Shown piece after piece: positions 25,235 to 33,518 of a DNA stretch of 43,684 nt (the first letter of the stretch is position 1; each line of letters opens with the position of its first letter). The notes beneath the pieces were generated by a model. It saw only the letters and a program-made list of their open reading frames with translations. It did not search any database and was not told the origin of the DNA. The translations under genes and the position numbers were made by a program. Location of the stretch: positions 1 to 43,684 of the forward strand of contig PFWU01000012.1 of assembly GCA_002791295.1 (NCBI GenBank), written 5' to 3'. The DNA is from Candidatus Uhrbacteria bacterium CG_4_9_14_3_um_filter_50_9. Its GTDB lineage: Bacteria; Patescibacteriota; Patescibacteriia; UBA9934; GWF2-40-263.

Positions 25235-25261
25235 TTAGCACTCTCAACTATAGAGTGCTAA
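25235..25261. promoter_or_regulatory. CIRCE operator (HrcA binding site)
   Basis: A perfect CIRCE inverted repeat: TTAGCACTC (25235-25243), nine-base spacer, GAGTGCTAA (25253-25261). It covers the -10 box and predicted start of the clpB promoter, where HrcA would block transcription until heat stress. The hrcA gene itself is not in the window. Confidence 0.95.
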
Positions 25262-25275
25262 CGGGCATTTGTCAA
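25247..25275 (-). promoter_or_regulatory. Promoter of clpB
   Basis: On the minus strand: perfect TTGACA (25270-25275), 17-base spacer, TATAGT (25247-25252). The -10 lies in the loop of the CIRCE element. Predicted start about 25240, leaving about 18 bases before the ATG, with no Shine-Dalgarno site. Confidence 0.88.
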
Positions 25276-25282
25276 TGTTTTT

Positions 25283-25291
25283 TGGTACTAT
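25283..25291 (+). promoter_or_regulatory. Extended -10 promoter of the tagA-gltX operon (leaderless type)
   Basis: TGG followed by TACTAT (25286-25291), an extended -10 arrangement without a clear -35. The ATG at 25303 follows 11 bases later, so the leader would be about five bases. It faces away from the clpB promoter across a region of about 45 bases. Confidence 0.55.
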
Positions 25292-25302
25292 TGTGGACAG
25301 TT

Positions 25303-26115
25303 ATGCAACATCAACTCTTTGGCGTGAGAATCGATGATCTGGATAAACACACGATTTCACAACAACTCACAACCTGGCTTGGGGGTCAACGACCTCACAT
25401 CATCGTGACACCTAACGCTGAGTTTTTATTAGAGGGGAGGAGAGATCCTTCTTTTGTAGAACTGCTAAACACGTCGGATTTATCTGTGCCAGATTCAGTT
25501 TCACTTCGGTACGCCGTGGCCGCGCTCTCAACCGCACGACTCCTTCACAGGTATCCAGGTGTTGATCTCTTTCTTGATCTCGTGAGCATCGCTCAGGCAC
25601 AACAAAAAAAGGTGCTCCTTCTTGGTGGTCATCCCGGTGCCGCTGGGCAGTCGGCAATCGTGCTCAAGACACAACATCCCGACCTTGCCATTGTTGCACA
25701 CGATCCAGGTTTTTTAAAAAGTGAAGGGGGACAGGTGGAACTTACCGCGAAGACACTCACGATTATTGAACAAGAGAAACCCGATGTGGTTGCGGTCGCG
25801 CTAGGGCAGGGGAAACAGGAACGTGTGATGACCGCACTCGCCAAGTGCTTTCCGTTTATTAAAATTCTCATCGGGATCGGAGGCTCCCTTGAGATGATCG
25901 CGGGGCAGAGGCAGCGAAGCCCTTTATGGATGCGTCAAATTGGCTTAGAGTGGCTCTGGCGGGTTTCTATTGAACCACAGCGCTTGCAGCGAATCGTCAA
26001 TGCCTCTATTGTCTTCCCGTTTCTTGTGGCAAAAAAGGCCTTTCGAGAACGGGGGGTCATAGTACCTACCCGACACGTATTTTCAGAAGTATTCAAACAG
26101 TTAAGAGGTTTATGA
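25303..26115 (+). CDS. WecG/TagA/CpsF-family glycosyltransferase (GT26)
   Basis: Membrane-associated transferase of family GT26, which adds N-acetyl-mannosamine or a related sugar to undecaprenyl-linked acceptors. In 270 residues it shows the family landmarks TPNAEFLLE (about 35-43), PDSVSLRYA (about 62-70, with the catalytic-site Asp), RYPGVDLFLDL and a GLGQGKQE-like ALGQGKQE segment. A basic C-terminal part, PLWMRQIGLEWLWRVSIEP, is where the family binds the membrane. The ATG at 25303 starts the conserved sequence; an upstream frame start at 25255 lies inside the promoter. It overlaps gltX by ATGA. Confidence 0.87.
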   Translation: MQHQLFGVRIDDLDKHTISQQLTTWLGGQRPHIIVTPNAEFLLEGRRDPSFVELLNTSDLSVPDSVSLRYAVAALSTARLLHRYPGVDLFLDLVSIAQAQQKKVLLLGGHPGAAGQSAIVLKTQHPDLAIVAHDPGFLKSEGGQVELTAKTLTIIEQEKPDVVAVALGQGKQERVMTALAKCFPFIKILIGIGGSLEMIAGQRQRSPLWMRQIGLEWLWRVSIEPQRLQRIVNASIVFPFLVAKKAFRERGVIVPTRHVFSEVFKQLRGL

Positions 26116-27575
26116 ACGTCAAAACACGATTTCCACCATCTCCAACAGGCTTTCTACACATCGGCTCTCTTCGAACGGTTCTTTATAACTATCTTCATGC
26201 CAAAAAAAACCAAGGCGCCTTGGTGCTCCGTGTTGAGGACACAGACCAAGCACGGCTTGTGGATGGTGCGATAGAGTCCCTTATCCGCACCCTGGATGCG
26301 GTTGGAATTGCGTATGACGAGGGTCCAATCCTACTCAAGGACGGCACACTCAGTTCAAAGGGTGAGCAGGGTCCGTATATTCAATCCGAGCGACTCGAGA
26401 TCTACAAGGAACACGCACAGCGTCTTTTGGACGAAGGTCATGCCTATGTCTGTTTCTGTTCGAAAGAACGACTAGACCAAGTACGGAAGGAGCAGCAGCT
26501 TGCCAAGCTCCCAACTAAGTATGACCGTACGTGCTTGAAATTAGGTGCCGAGGAGGTGAAGGAGCGTATGGGGGCAGGGGAGCCACATGTGGTGAGACTC
26601 AAAATTCCTGAAGGGGAAACAACGTTTCAGGATGAAGTCCGTGGGTCGATCACTATTAATAACAGTGAGATCGACGATCAGGTTCTTGTAAAAACAGACG
26701 GATTTCCAACCTATCATCTCGCTGTCGTGGTCGATGACCACCTCATGGGGATCACACATGTCATCCGTGGAGAGGAATGGATTTCCTCTGTACCAAAACA
26801 CATTATTCTCTATCAAGCATTCGGATTCCCACTTCCTGTCTTTGCGCACCTTCCCCTCATTCTGAACCCAGATCGCTCTAAGCTTTCTAAGAGACAAGGA
26901 GATGTCGCTGTTGAGGACTTTCTTGGAAAGGGGTACCTCCCTGAAGCCTTGTTGAATTTTGTGGCCCTTCTCGGTTTTAACCCAACAGGTGATCGCGAAA
27001 TTTACACACTCCAAGAGTTGGAAGAATCTTTTGAGCTCTCCAAAGTCAACAAAGGTGGCGCCGTGTTTGACCAAGAGAAGCTGCGATGGATGAATGGGCA
27101 ATACATCAAACAAACTGACACAGTAAGGCTTGTCGAAATCACGAAACAAATAGGTGTTGGGAAGGAAATCGATCGTGTGTTCATGGAAAGAATCATGGAT
27201 ATTGAAAAGGATCGTCTTGATGTACTCATTAATCTCCAAGAACAGCTGCCCATGTACATCTCCCAACCAGATTACAATGCCGAACTCCTTGTGTGGAAAA
27301 AGGCTGATCTGACTGATGCAAAGACACAACTTGAGGGAATGCGCAGTTTTTTGGAAGCACAATTGGACGCATTTTTTGAGGATCGATCATTGATTGAAGA
27401 GGGGATAAAGGGGTATATTAATGATAAGGAATTACAAAACGGAAATGTCTTGTGGCCACTGCGTGTAGCACTCTCTGGCGCAGGTAAGTCACCGGGGCCT
27501 TTCGAACTTCTGTGGGTGTTCGGCAAGCAAGAATCAATTCAACGCATTAAGAACGCACTCAATAAACTTTCATGA
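26112..27575 (+). CDS. gltX: Glutamyl-tRNA synthetase
   Basis: Class I enzyme that charges tRNA-Glu. The 487 residues carry PPSPTGFLHIGSLRT (HIGH-type motif, about 8-22), RVEDTDQ and KLSKRQGD (KMSKS-type loop, about 257-264). A C-terminal helical anticodon-binding domain follows from about 330. Whether it also charges tRNA-Gln, as in many bacteria that use the GatCAB route, cannot be decided here. It overlaps both neighbouring genes by ATGA, in an operon of otherwise envelope-related genes. Confidence 0.94.
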   Translation: MNVKTRFPPSPTGFLHIGSLRTVLYNYLHAKKNQGALVLRVEDTDQARLVDGAIESLIRTLDAVGIAYDEGPILLKDGTLSSKGEQGPYIQSERLEIYKEHAQRLLDEGHAYVCFCSKERLDQVRKEQQLAKLPTKYDRTCLKLGAEEVKERMGAGEPHVVRLKIPEGETTFQDEVRGSITINNSEIDDQVLVKTDGFPTYHLAVVVDDHLMGITHVIRGEEWISSVPKHIILYQAFGFPLPVFAHLPLILNPDRSKLSKRQGDVAVEDFLGKGYLPEALLNFVALLGFNPTGDREIYTLQELEESFELSKVNKGGAVFDQEKLRWMNGQYIKQTDTVRLVEITKQIGVGKEIDRVFMERIMDIEKDRLDVLINLQEQLPMYISQPDYNAELLVWKKADLTDAKTQLEGMRSFLEAQLDAFFEDRSLIEEGIKGYINDKELQNGNVLWPLRVALSGAGKSPGPFELLWVFGKQESIQRIKNALNKLS

Positions 27576-28774
27576 TGCCTAGGGAGGTTCTTCGTATCTC
27601 AGCGTTCTCTCTACTGACAACCCTTATTCTGGGTATCAGTGTTGTGTTTGCACAGGAGGTTGTCTCAGATGAGATCAACTCATTGAACCAAAGTATTGAG
27701 GATAAGCAGCAGAGTATTGACCAAATTTCTCGACAGATTGATTCCTATCAATCATTGATTGATCGAAAGCAAGCTGAAGAAGCAAGTCTAAGTGCTGAAC
27801 TAGATCTCTTAAGTAACCGGACCAAAAAAACAGAACTTCAGATCATACAAACAGAGCAGGAAATTGATCTTGTCAACGAGGAGATGCACCTCGTTGAGAC
27901 AGAAATTCATACACTTGAAACACAACTCACAGAACAAGAACAGATGATTGCAGATGTTTTGCGACAAATTCAAGTTGTAGATAATGACCTTCCATTCCAA
28001 TCTTTCTTTGGAACAGAATCCTTAGCTGACTTGTTTGATGAGTTGGAGCAGCTTGAAACGATCAACACAGACCTCAAACAGGCTGTGGAGCTTGCACAAG
28101 TGGCAAAGAACCAGCTCTTTGAAAAGCGCGAGCGAGAAGATAGTAAACGTGAGCAACTTGAAGAGTTGGAATTGGCGCTTATAGATGAAATTGAACTTCT
28201 TGAAGAAGAAGAACGGTCAACGGAAGTCCTTATTAGTGCGACTCAACAGTCTGAGGCTGAATTTCAACTCTTACTCAATCAATTGGCTCAGGAAGAAGCC
28301 TTCATCAACCAACAAATTTCTTTACTCCAGGCAGAAATTGAAGGGAAGCTTAATGCAAATGACGAAGTAGGGGACAGCTCAATTCTTTCATGGCCAGTCA
28401 ACCCAACGACACGTGGTATTTCAGCCTATTTTCATGACCCAACCTATCCATTTAGAAATCTTTTTGAACACTCAGGTCTAGATCTTCCAGCGACTTCCGG
28501 AACACCCATTTCATCAGCAGCACCGGGTTATGTAGCCTGGACGAGGGTAGGGAGGTTGTATGGAAACTATGTGATGATTATTCATGCTGACGGGGTTGCA
28601 ACGCTCTATGCTCACATGTCACGCATTGATGTCTCTCCTGATCAATTTGTTACGCGTGGGCAGACGATTGGAGCCGTAGGGAGCACAGGGTTTTCTACAG
28701 GCCCACACGTACACTTTGAAGTCCGCAAGAACGGCATTCCAACAAATCCACTCGACTACTTAATTACTTACTAG
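27572..28774 (+). CDS. EnvC-like M23 peptidase with coiled coil
   Basis: Exported murein hydrolase or hydrolase activator. The 400 residues comprise a signal peptide or anchor (about 1-27, ending VFA), a very long glutamine/glutamate-rich coiled coil (about 30-265), and a C-terminal LytM/M23 domain (about 285-400). Zinc-site motifs HSGLDL (His and Asp) and GPHVHFE are intact, as is the YAHM histidine, so it may be an active endopeptidase rather than a degenerate EnvC. The architecture is that of proteins that help split septal peptidoglycan. ATG codons at 27572 and 27575 are both possible starts; the first overlaps the gltX stop. Confidence 0.88.
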   Translation: MMPREVLRISAFSLLTTLILGISVVFAQEVVSDEINSLNQSIEDKQQSIDQISRQIDSYQSLIDRKQAEEASLSAELDLLSNRTKKTELQIIQTEQEIDLVNEEMHLVETEIHTLETQLTEQEQMIADVLRQIQVVDNDLPFQSFFGTESLADLFDELEQLETINTDLKQAVELAQVAKNQLFEKREREDSKREQLEELELALIDEIELLEEEERSTEVLISATQQSEAEFQLLLNQLAQEEAFINQQISLLQAEIEGKLNANDEVGDSSILSWPVNPTTRGISAYFHDPTYPFRNLFEHSGLDLPATSGTPISSAAPGYVAWTRVGRLYGNYVMIIHADGVATLYAHMSRIDVSPDQFVTRGQTIGAVGSTGFSTGPHVHFEVRKNGIPTNPLDYLITY

Positions 28775-28775
28775 T

Positions 28776-29009
28776 ATGACCCTTGTCGGCATTCTCACAT
28801 TTATTGGTTGGGTATTTACACTCACCCCTCTTCTTATTGTAATAGGGGTGAGTGCTGTGATGATTAAAGGCGCTGCTGGTGATGATGACCTCATTATGGC
28901 TCTCACCATGCTAGGGATCACCATTTTCGTCATTGGAGTCATCCTGCTTATCCTTGTCTATCTTTCTGGGATGTTTGAACAGGGTGGTGCCCTGACCCTT
29001 CTTCAGTAA
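28776..29009 (+). CDS. Small membrane protein, two helices
   Basis: A 77-residue protein of unknown function, one base after the M23 peptidase stop. It consists of two hydrophobic helices (about 4-31 and 41-65) joined by a short acidic loop GAAGDDD, with a short polar tail. No family is recognised. Its position suggests cotranscription with the tagA-gltX-M23 operon. Confidence 0.65.
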   Translation: MTLVGILTFIGWVFTLTPLLIVIGVSAVMIKGAAGDDDLIMALTMLGITIFVIGVILLILVYLSGMFEQGGALTLLQ

Positions 29010-29055
29010 AATTAATCAATTAATTTTGTGTCGCACAATATACCTTATACGACAC
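29008..29055. other. Convergent intergenic region with weak hairpins
   Basis: Between the small membrane protein gene (+) and ftsQ (-). It contains an A/T-only inverted repeat (29008-29014 with 29021-29027) and a six-base-pair repeat GTGTCG/CGACAC (29028-29033 with 29050-29055). Either could slow polymerase, but neither has a GC-rich stem with a T-run. No gene is seen in 29010-29119. Confidence 0.3.
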
Positions 29056-29119
29056 TAAGAAATTGACCTGAGAGAAAGAGGAGGTGTGTAGGTACCTTGG
29101 AAAACAAAAGCAAGTGGGA

Positions 29120-29947
29120 CTATTTAAAGTAAATATGGTCTCCAAAGCGTAAATCGATGTAATCAAGTGCGGATGGATCATCGACTTGCGTTGCCAGGAC
29201 CGTTTCCAAACGACTGGCCTGGGCATCAATATCACCGGTTGGATCAAACAGTAACGCATACCCAGCCGCTGTTGTGACACTCACCCACTTTCCAGCAAGG
29301 CGGTCAAAGATAGTGTCGTAAAATGAGATGCCCTGTGCTTGGAGATGCTCATGAAACAAGAGTGTTCCGTTCACTTCTTTTTCCGTAAGCACAGCCTCCC
29401 CGATTGATACTGGCAGGTTGTTTTTATCGATGAATAGCGGCAGATCTTTCTGAATTTCCTCCCCTTCCCTCTTACGAACAACCGTACCAGTCAAATCAAC
29501 AATGTACTCAGACTCACCTGTTTTCCAAATCAAGTTCGAAGTGCGTTCCTCGAGGGTGATGTAAAGCACTGTGCCTTGTGTGGAAACATCGATGGTTGCA
29601 AAGGTGAAGATCGATGAGAGCTGGTTCACGAGATCCAGCGGCCTAAAGAGAAAAATATTTGCACGAGTGAATAAAAAAAGGGCATCACGATTCACATAGT
29701 TAAGAATTTCAAACTCTAGACTCGTCTTTGAGCTATGTTCAACCCCCGTTATAACGACATCACGAATATTAAGTTTTTGGTGTCCAAGAGAAACAACCAC
29801 AATCAATACAATAACCGATATAACACCAACAGCGATCACTGCATGTTTCCACGGTAACTCAGACTTTCGTTTAAAAAATGGATTCTGAAAACGTTTTGAT
29901 TGGTATCGCTTTCTTGAATCTCGTTTAAAGTAGTTTTTCTTTGGCAT
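29120..29947 (-). CDS. ftsQ: FtsQ-like cell division protein
   Basis: Single-pass membrane protein that links early and late division proteins. The 275 residues have a strongly basic cytoplasmic N-terminus (about 1-33), one membrane helix (about 35-55) and a POTRA-like domain (about 58-125, starting IRDVVITGVEHSS). An FtsQ-type beta domain follows, ending YIDLRFGDHIYFK, which closely resembles the usual YIDLRFxDRVYYK end. It starts one base after the alr stop. No ftsA, ftsZ or mur ligase genes are nearby, unlike the classical dcw cluster. Confidence 0.84.
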   Translation of the reverse strand: MPKKNYFKRDSRKRYQSKRFQNPFFKRKSELPWKHAVIAVGVISVIVLIVVVSLGHQKLNIRDVVITGVEHSSKTSLEFEILNYVNRDALFLFTRANIFLFRPLDLVNQLSSIFTFATIDVSTQGTVLYITLEERTSNLIWKTGESEYIVDLTGTVVRKREGEEIQKDLPLFIDKNNLPVSIGEAVLTEKEVNGTLLFHEHLQAQGISFYDTIFDRLAGKWVSVTTAAGYALLFDPTGDIDAQASRLETVLATQVDDPSALDYIDLRFGDHIYFK

Positions 29948-29948
29948 G

Positions 29949-31088
29949 CTAGATCACCAATCTTGGAATAATTGGATTGATGCGTGTCACAATTTCATAG
30001 TTGATCGTGCCAATTTTTTTTGCCATGTCATCAGCTGAAATAACGTGACGTCCCTCTGTACCCAATAATATCACTTCATCCTCTTTTTGGATGTCTGGAA
30101 CTGAAGACACATCCACCATGCACATATTCATGCAGATGCGGCCAATCACTTTACAACGGCAGCCACGGATCAAAACTTCTCCAACAGAAGAAAGTCCTCG
30201 GTCGAATCCATCAAAATAACCTACTGGAATCACGGCAATTCTACCCCGTCGTTTCATCACCTCCGTGAGTCCATACCCGACCGGTGTCCCCATTGAAATT
30301 GACTTTACCTGAGCAACGCGAGTTTTCCACGTGAGTGCGGGACGCAGATCACATTTAAGGTGTTGATTGCGCACCGTCTGCTGAACCAGCTCCGAGGACC
30401 AAAGACCATACAAAGAAATTCCAGCACGAACGAGTGTTGCATGCGTATCCGGATAAAGAATAATCGCAGCTGAACAAGCACAGTGAACAAGCTCTGGGTC
30501 AAAACCGAGCTCTCTTACAGCATCTACAGCTTCTTGAAATCTAGAAAATTGTAGGGTGGCGTACTCAGGGTTAGATGAATCCTCAATATTCGCAAAATGG
30601 GTTGAAACACCAGCAAGGCGTACATGTGGCATTCTCTGTAGATCCTTTAGTAAATCCAGCAAGTCATCCTTCAGGACTCCTTGTCGTGATGTTCCGGTCT
30701 CGATCTTTAGATGAATTTGCGCTTGTTTGGCTAGCTGCTTTGCTACGGATTCCGCCTGTTCAATCCCCTCTTTGTCGTAGAGTGTTAAATGAATATTTGA
30801 TTTGATTGCGTCTTCATAACGCTCAAAGAGTGTATAACCGAGGACAATAATAAGGCTTGATGGAAAAAGGGCCCTGAGACTAAGTGCTTCATCAATACTA
30901 TCAACGGCGAAGGCGTCCACTCCTGCCCTACCCGCAATTTGGGCGACCTCTTTTAACCCATGTCCATAAGCGTTTGATTTTAGAACAGCACAAAATCGCG
31001 CATTTTTTTCTAATAACAACCTTAGTGTTTCAATGTTATGGGTAAGAGCGCGTTCGCTTACTTCAACCCATGTTCGATGTCGGTGCAT
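29949..31088 (-). CDS. alr: Alanine racemase
   Basis: PLP enzyme that makes D-alanine for peptidoglycan. The 379 residues show the PLP-lysine motif AVLKSNAYGHG (Lys37) and the catalytic tyrosine in VGYGLTE. Further conserved segments are the IGRICMNMCMVD beta-domain motif and a C-terminal NYEIVTRINPIIPR. Length is normal. An AAGAGG sequence about eight bases before the ATG is one of the few Shine-Dalgarno-like sites in the window. It sits 21 bases after the nucleotidyltransferase gene and just before ftsQ. Confidence 0.95.
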   Translation of the reverse strand: MHRHRTWVEVSERALTHNIETLRLLLEKNARFCAVLKSNAYGHGLKEVAQIAGRAGVDAFAVDSIDEALSLRALFPSSLIIVLGYTLFERYEDAIKSNIHLTLYDKEGIEQAESVAKQLAKQAQIHLKIETGTSRQGVLKDDLLDLLKDLQRMPHVRLAGVSTHFANIEDSSNPEYATLQFSRFQEAVDAVRELGFDPELVHCACSAAIILYPDTHATLVRAGISLYGLWSSELVQQTVRNQHLKCDLRPALTWKTRVAQVKSISMGTPVGYGLTEVMKRRGRIAVIPVGYFDGFDRGLSSVGEVLIRGCRCKVIGRICMNMCMVDVSSVPDIQKEDEVILLGTEGRHVISADDMAKKIGTINYEIVTRINPIIPRLVI

Positions 31089-31109
31089 AGCATCAGCCTC
31101 TTACGGCTA

Positions 31110-31484
31110 TTAAATTTTCTTGATGCGGAGCATGGGGATGTAGGCATCATGTTCACTCATCCAGCGAATCAGATCCTGCTCAAGTTCGTATTGATCATGA
31201 CCAACAACAATAAGATCGGGGTTTGTCGCCTTCAAAATATCAAAAGAGCCGAGTTCTGTATCACATGCGTGAACCTCATCCACAAATGGAAGGTTCTTGA
31301 GCGCTTGCATACGCTGTGCAAGAATCTGACCAACACGTTTTTGCTTCAATGTATTTACATGCTCGTCCCGAGCGACACCAACAACAAGCACGTCTCCACG
31401 TGCTTTTGCTGAACGTAAAAAGAAGTAGTGACCTGGATGAAGACCGTCAAAGGTCCCAAATACAAGAACGCGCTTTCCTGCCAT
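31110..31484 (-). CDS. Small cytidylyltransferase-fold nucleotidyltransferase (RibL/TagD-like)
   Basis: A 124-residue single-domain nucleotidyltransferase with the GTFDGLHPGH signature (HxGH, about 9-18) that binds the nucleotide, and a NPDLIVVGHDQYE segment (about 90-102). This resembles archaeal FAD synthetase RibL and glycerol-3-phosphate cytidylyltransferase. It would transfer AMP or CMP to a small phosphorylated substrate. The ATG at 31484 lies one base after the lysS stop and directly precedes the first strand; the longer frame would overlap lysS. The substrate is unknown, with FAD synthesis or a cell-surface CDP-alcohol both possible. Confidence 0.82.
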   Translation of the reverse strand: MAGKRVLVFGTFDGLHPGHYFFLRSAKARGDVLVVGVARDEHVNTLKQKRVGQILAQRMQALKNLPFVDEVHACDTELGSFDILKATNPDLIVVGHDQYELEQDLIRWMSEHDAYIPMLRIKKI

Positions 31485-31485
31485 A

Positions 31486-32964
31486 CTACTCTTCTTGCTC
31501 GGGACGCAGTGTTGGAAACAAGATGACCTCCTTAATATTTTTCGCACCCGTCAGAAGCATAATCATTCGATCAATCCCAATTCCAAGTCCACATGCCGGA
31601 GGCATGCCATGCTTGATCGCTTCAAGATAGGCAAAGTCTGTTTGATGCGCTTCGTCAAATCCTGCTTTTTCTCGATCCTTCTCTTCAATAAATCGTTGTT
31701 CAAGATCCACAGGATCATTGAGCTCTGAATAGTTGTTTCCAATCTCACTTCCCAGCGCAAACGCCTCAAAACGCTCAACAAAACGTTTATCTGAAGCTCG
31801 TTTGGCAAGCGGAGAGACCTCGACTGGATAATCGTAGATAATGGTAGGCTGAATCAGTTTTTCCTCTACAAGTTCCTCAAACGCAAAGGCTAAGAGTTCA
31901 CCTACGCTTGTGATGCGGCCTACTTCTTCTTGAGCCTTCTTTGAAAGTTTTTCTTTAAGAACGGCTCGTGCGGGTTCAAGCTCACCCCATGTTTCCGTTG
32001 GAAGACCTCCAATTTCTGCCACAGAGTCAATGAGCCTCATACGTTTCCATGGGCGCTGTAGTTCAATCAGTACCTCTTCGTGCTGCACGTGTGTTGTTCC
32101 AAGAGCTTTTTGTGCAGCGTATTCAAAAATCTCTTCAAAGAGATCCATGCCGTAGTCCACATTTTCATAGGCAACCTGTGCTTCAAACATGGTGAACTCG
32201 GGATTGTGGTCACGATCGATTCCTTCGTTACGAAAGACTTTAGTGATCTCATAAACCTTCTCGAATCCACCCACAAGCAAGCGTTTCAAATACATTTCAT
32301 CTGAAATGCGCAAAAAGAAATCTGCATCAAGGGCGTTATGGTGCGTCACAAAAGGCTTCGCAAATCCCCCACCGTAAATTGGTTGCAACGTTGGTGTCTC
32401 TACTTCCATGAATCCTTTTACGTCCAAAAGTTCACGGATGGCTGAGATGATTCTTGTACGCTTCATCATGCGCTCTCGCACATCCTCATTCATGATTAAA
32501 TCTAGATAGCGCTTGCGGAATCGTGTCTCAATATCACTCACCCCATGCCATTTCTCGGGAAGTGGTAGCGTGCTCTTCGTCAACATCTTGTACGCTTGGA
32601 TATTGAGTGTGGGCTCCCCTTTCTTGGTTGCGAACGCTGTTCCATGCACCTCAAGAAAGTCAGCAACATCCACGGTTGCATGAAATTGGCTGTACACATC
32701 CTCTCCAACCTCGTCACGCTTCAATGCAAGTTGAGACGTTCCTGATGCATCCTGTAGCTGCAGGAATGTGAGTCCTCCATGTTTACGCAAAAGCCGAATA
32801 CGTCCAACGAGTGTCACGCGATCACCTGATGATTCAAGCCTGTTGAAGTCAGACAAAAAAGCGCGCACCTCATGAGTGCGGGACGTTTTAGACGGATATG
32901 GGTCCACCCCTGTCTCACGGATTGCGGCAAGTCGATTAAGTCGGTCTTGTTCTTCTTGTGTCAT
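31486..32964 (-). CDS. lysS: Lysyl-tRNA synthetase (class II)
   Basis: Charges tRNA-Lys. The 492 residues have an N-terminal OB-fold anticodon-binding domain (about 45-155, VTLVGRIRLLRKHGGLTF). The class II core follows: motif 1 around FMEVETPTLQPIYGG, motif 2 around FRNEGIDRDHNPEFT and motif 3 with GLGIGIDRMIML near the end. The ATG at 32964 gives the standard MTQEEQDRLNRLAAIRETG start; an upstream codon at 33018 would run through the promoter and terminator hairpin. The next gene follows after one base. Confidence 0.95.
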   Translation of the reverse strand: MTQEEQDRLNRLAAIRETGVDPYPSKTSRTHEVRAFLSDFNRLESSGDRVTLVGRIRLLRKHGGLTFLQLQDASGTSQLALKRDEVGEDVYSQFHATVDVADFLEVHGTAFATKKGEPTLNIQAYKMLTKSTLPLPEKWHGVSDIETRFRKRYLDLIMNEDVRERMMKRTRIISAIRELLDVKGFMEVETPTLQPIYGGGFAKPFVTHHNALDADFFLRISDEMYLKRLLVGGFEKVYEITKVFRNEGIDRDHNPEFTMFEAQVAYENVDYGMDLFEEIFEYAAQKALGTTHVQHEEVLIELQRPWKRMRLIDSVAEIGGLPTETWGELEPARAVLKEKLSKKAQEEVGRITSVGELLAFAFEELVEEKLIQPTIIYDYPVEVSPLAKRASDKRFVERFEAFALGSEIGNNYSELNDPVDLEQRFIEEKDREKAGFDEAHQTDFAYLEAIKHGMPPACGLGIGIDRMIMLLTGAKNIKEVILFPTLRPEQEE

Positions 32965-32965
32965 A

Positions 32966-32994
32966 AAAAATACAGCGAAATATGCCGTATTTTT
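32966..32994 (-). terminator. Terminator of greA overlapping the lysS leader
   Basis: An 11-base-pair stem (32966-32976 with 32984-32994, one G-U pair) and a seven-base loop. On the minus strand it ends in a T-run directly before the lysS ATG. It should stop transcripts coming from greA. Confidence 0.72.
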
Positions 32995-33018
32995 ACTATC
33001 TTTTGGGTAAATTGTCAA
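32990..33018 (-). promoter_or_regulatory. Promoter of lysS nested in the greA terminator
   Basis: On the minus strand: perfect TTGACA (33013-33018) just after the greA stop, 17-base spacer, TAAAAA (32990-32995, 4 of 6). The predicted start, about 32983, falls at the hairpin loop, so lysS mRNA would lack the 5' arm and could not form the terminator. Confidence 0.55.
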
Positions 33019-33021
33019 AAG

Positions 33022-33477
33022 CTACTGAATCTTGATGATTGTGTACACAATCTTACCGGACAGGACATCAATTTCAACGGAATCACCAACCTTCCTACCA
33101 AAGAATGCGGCACCCAGAGGAGACTCGTTACTAATCCTTCCGCTCATAGGATCTGCCTCTGTCGACCCTACGAGTGAGAACGTTTTTTCTTCGCCATCAA
33201 CCGTAACAATAAAGGTTGTTCCAAGTGTAATCACTGAGCCGCCAGTTGATTCCTCGACAATAACCGTATCGTGAATCATGGCCTCAATCTCGAAAATACG
33301 AGCCTCGTTGAGACTTTGTCGTTCCTTCGCTTCCTGATATTCGAAATTCTCTGAGATATCACCTAATTCTTTTGCTGCACCGATATCCTCTGCGATCTCT
33401 CCTCTCGTGATTTTTTTGCGTGTTTCAAGCTCTGATTTCAGCGCACTCAAAGCCTCTTCTGATAAATAGGTTGGCAT
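33022..33477 (-). CDS. greA: Transcription elongation factor GreA
   Basis: Rescues backtracked RNA polymerase by stimulating transcript cleavage. The 151 residues have the N-terminal coiled-coil hairpin (about 1-75) whose tip, KELGDISENFEYQEAKERQ, carries the acidic residues that enter the polymerase channel. A FKBP-like C-terminal domain follows with the family's SNESPLGAAFFGRKVGD segment. Length is slightly below the usual 158. It has a candidate promoter inside the end of the upstream gene and a terminator after its stop. Confidence 0.94.
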   Translation of the reverse strand: MPTYLSEEALSALKSELETRKKITRGEIAEDIGAAKELGDISENFEYQEAKERQSLNEARIFEIEAMIHDTVIVEESTGGSVITLGTTFIVTVDGEEKTFSLVGSTEADPMSGRISNESPLGAAFFGRKVGDSVEIDVLSGKIVYTIIKIQ

Positions 33478-33489
33478 ACGTGTTTACCC

Positions 33490-33518
33490 AGACTATGTTG
33501 GGTGCTTCTCTGTGTCAA
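33490..33518 (-). promoter_or_regulatory. Candidate promoter of greA
   Basis: On the minus strand: TTGACA (33513-33518) inside the last codons of the upstream gene, 17-base spacer, TAGTCT (33490-33495). The -10 is weak (3 of 6). Twelve bases separate it from the greA ATG, so the leader would be about six bases. Confidence 0.4.

Noticed and set aside
26541-27362. A 273-residue open frame antisense to gltX
   Set aside because: It lies wholly inside a well-recognised synthetase gene and shows no family features.
29020-29280. Minus-strand frame of 86 residues overlapping the end of ftsQ
   Set aside because: Mostly inside ftsQ in another frame, with no ribosome binding site or recognisable product.
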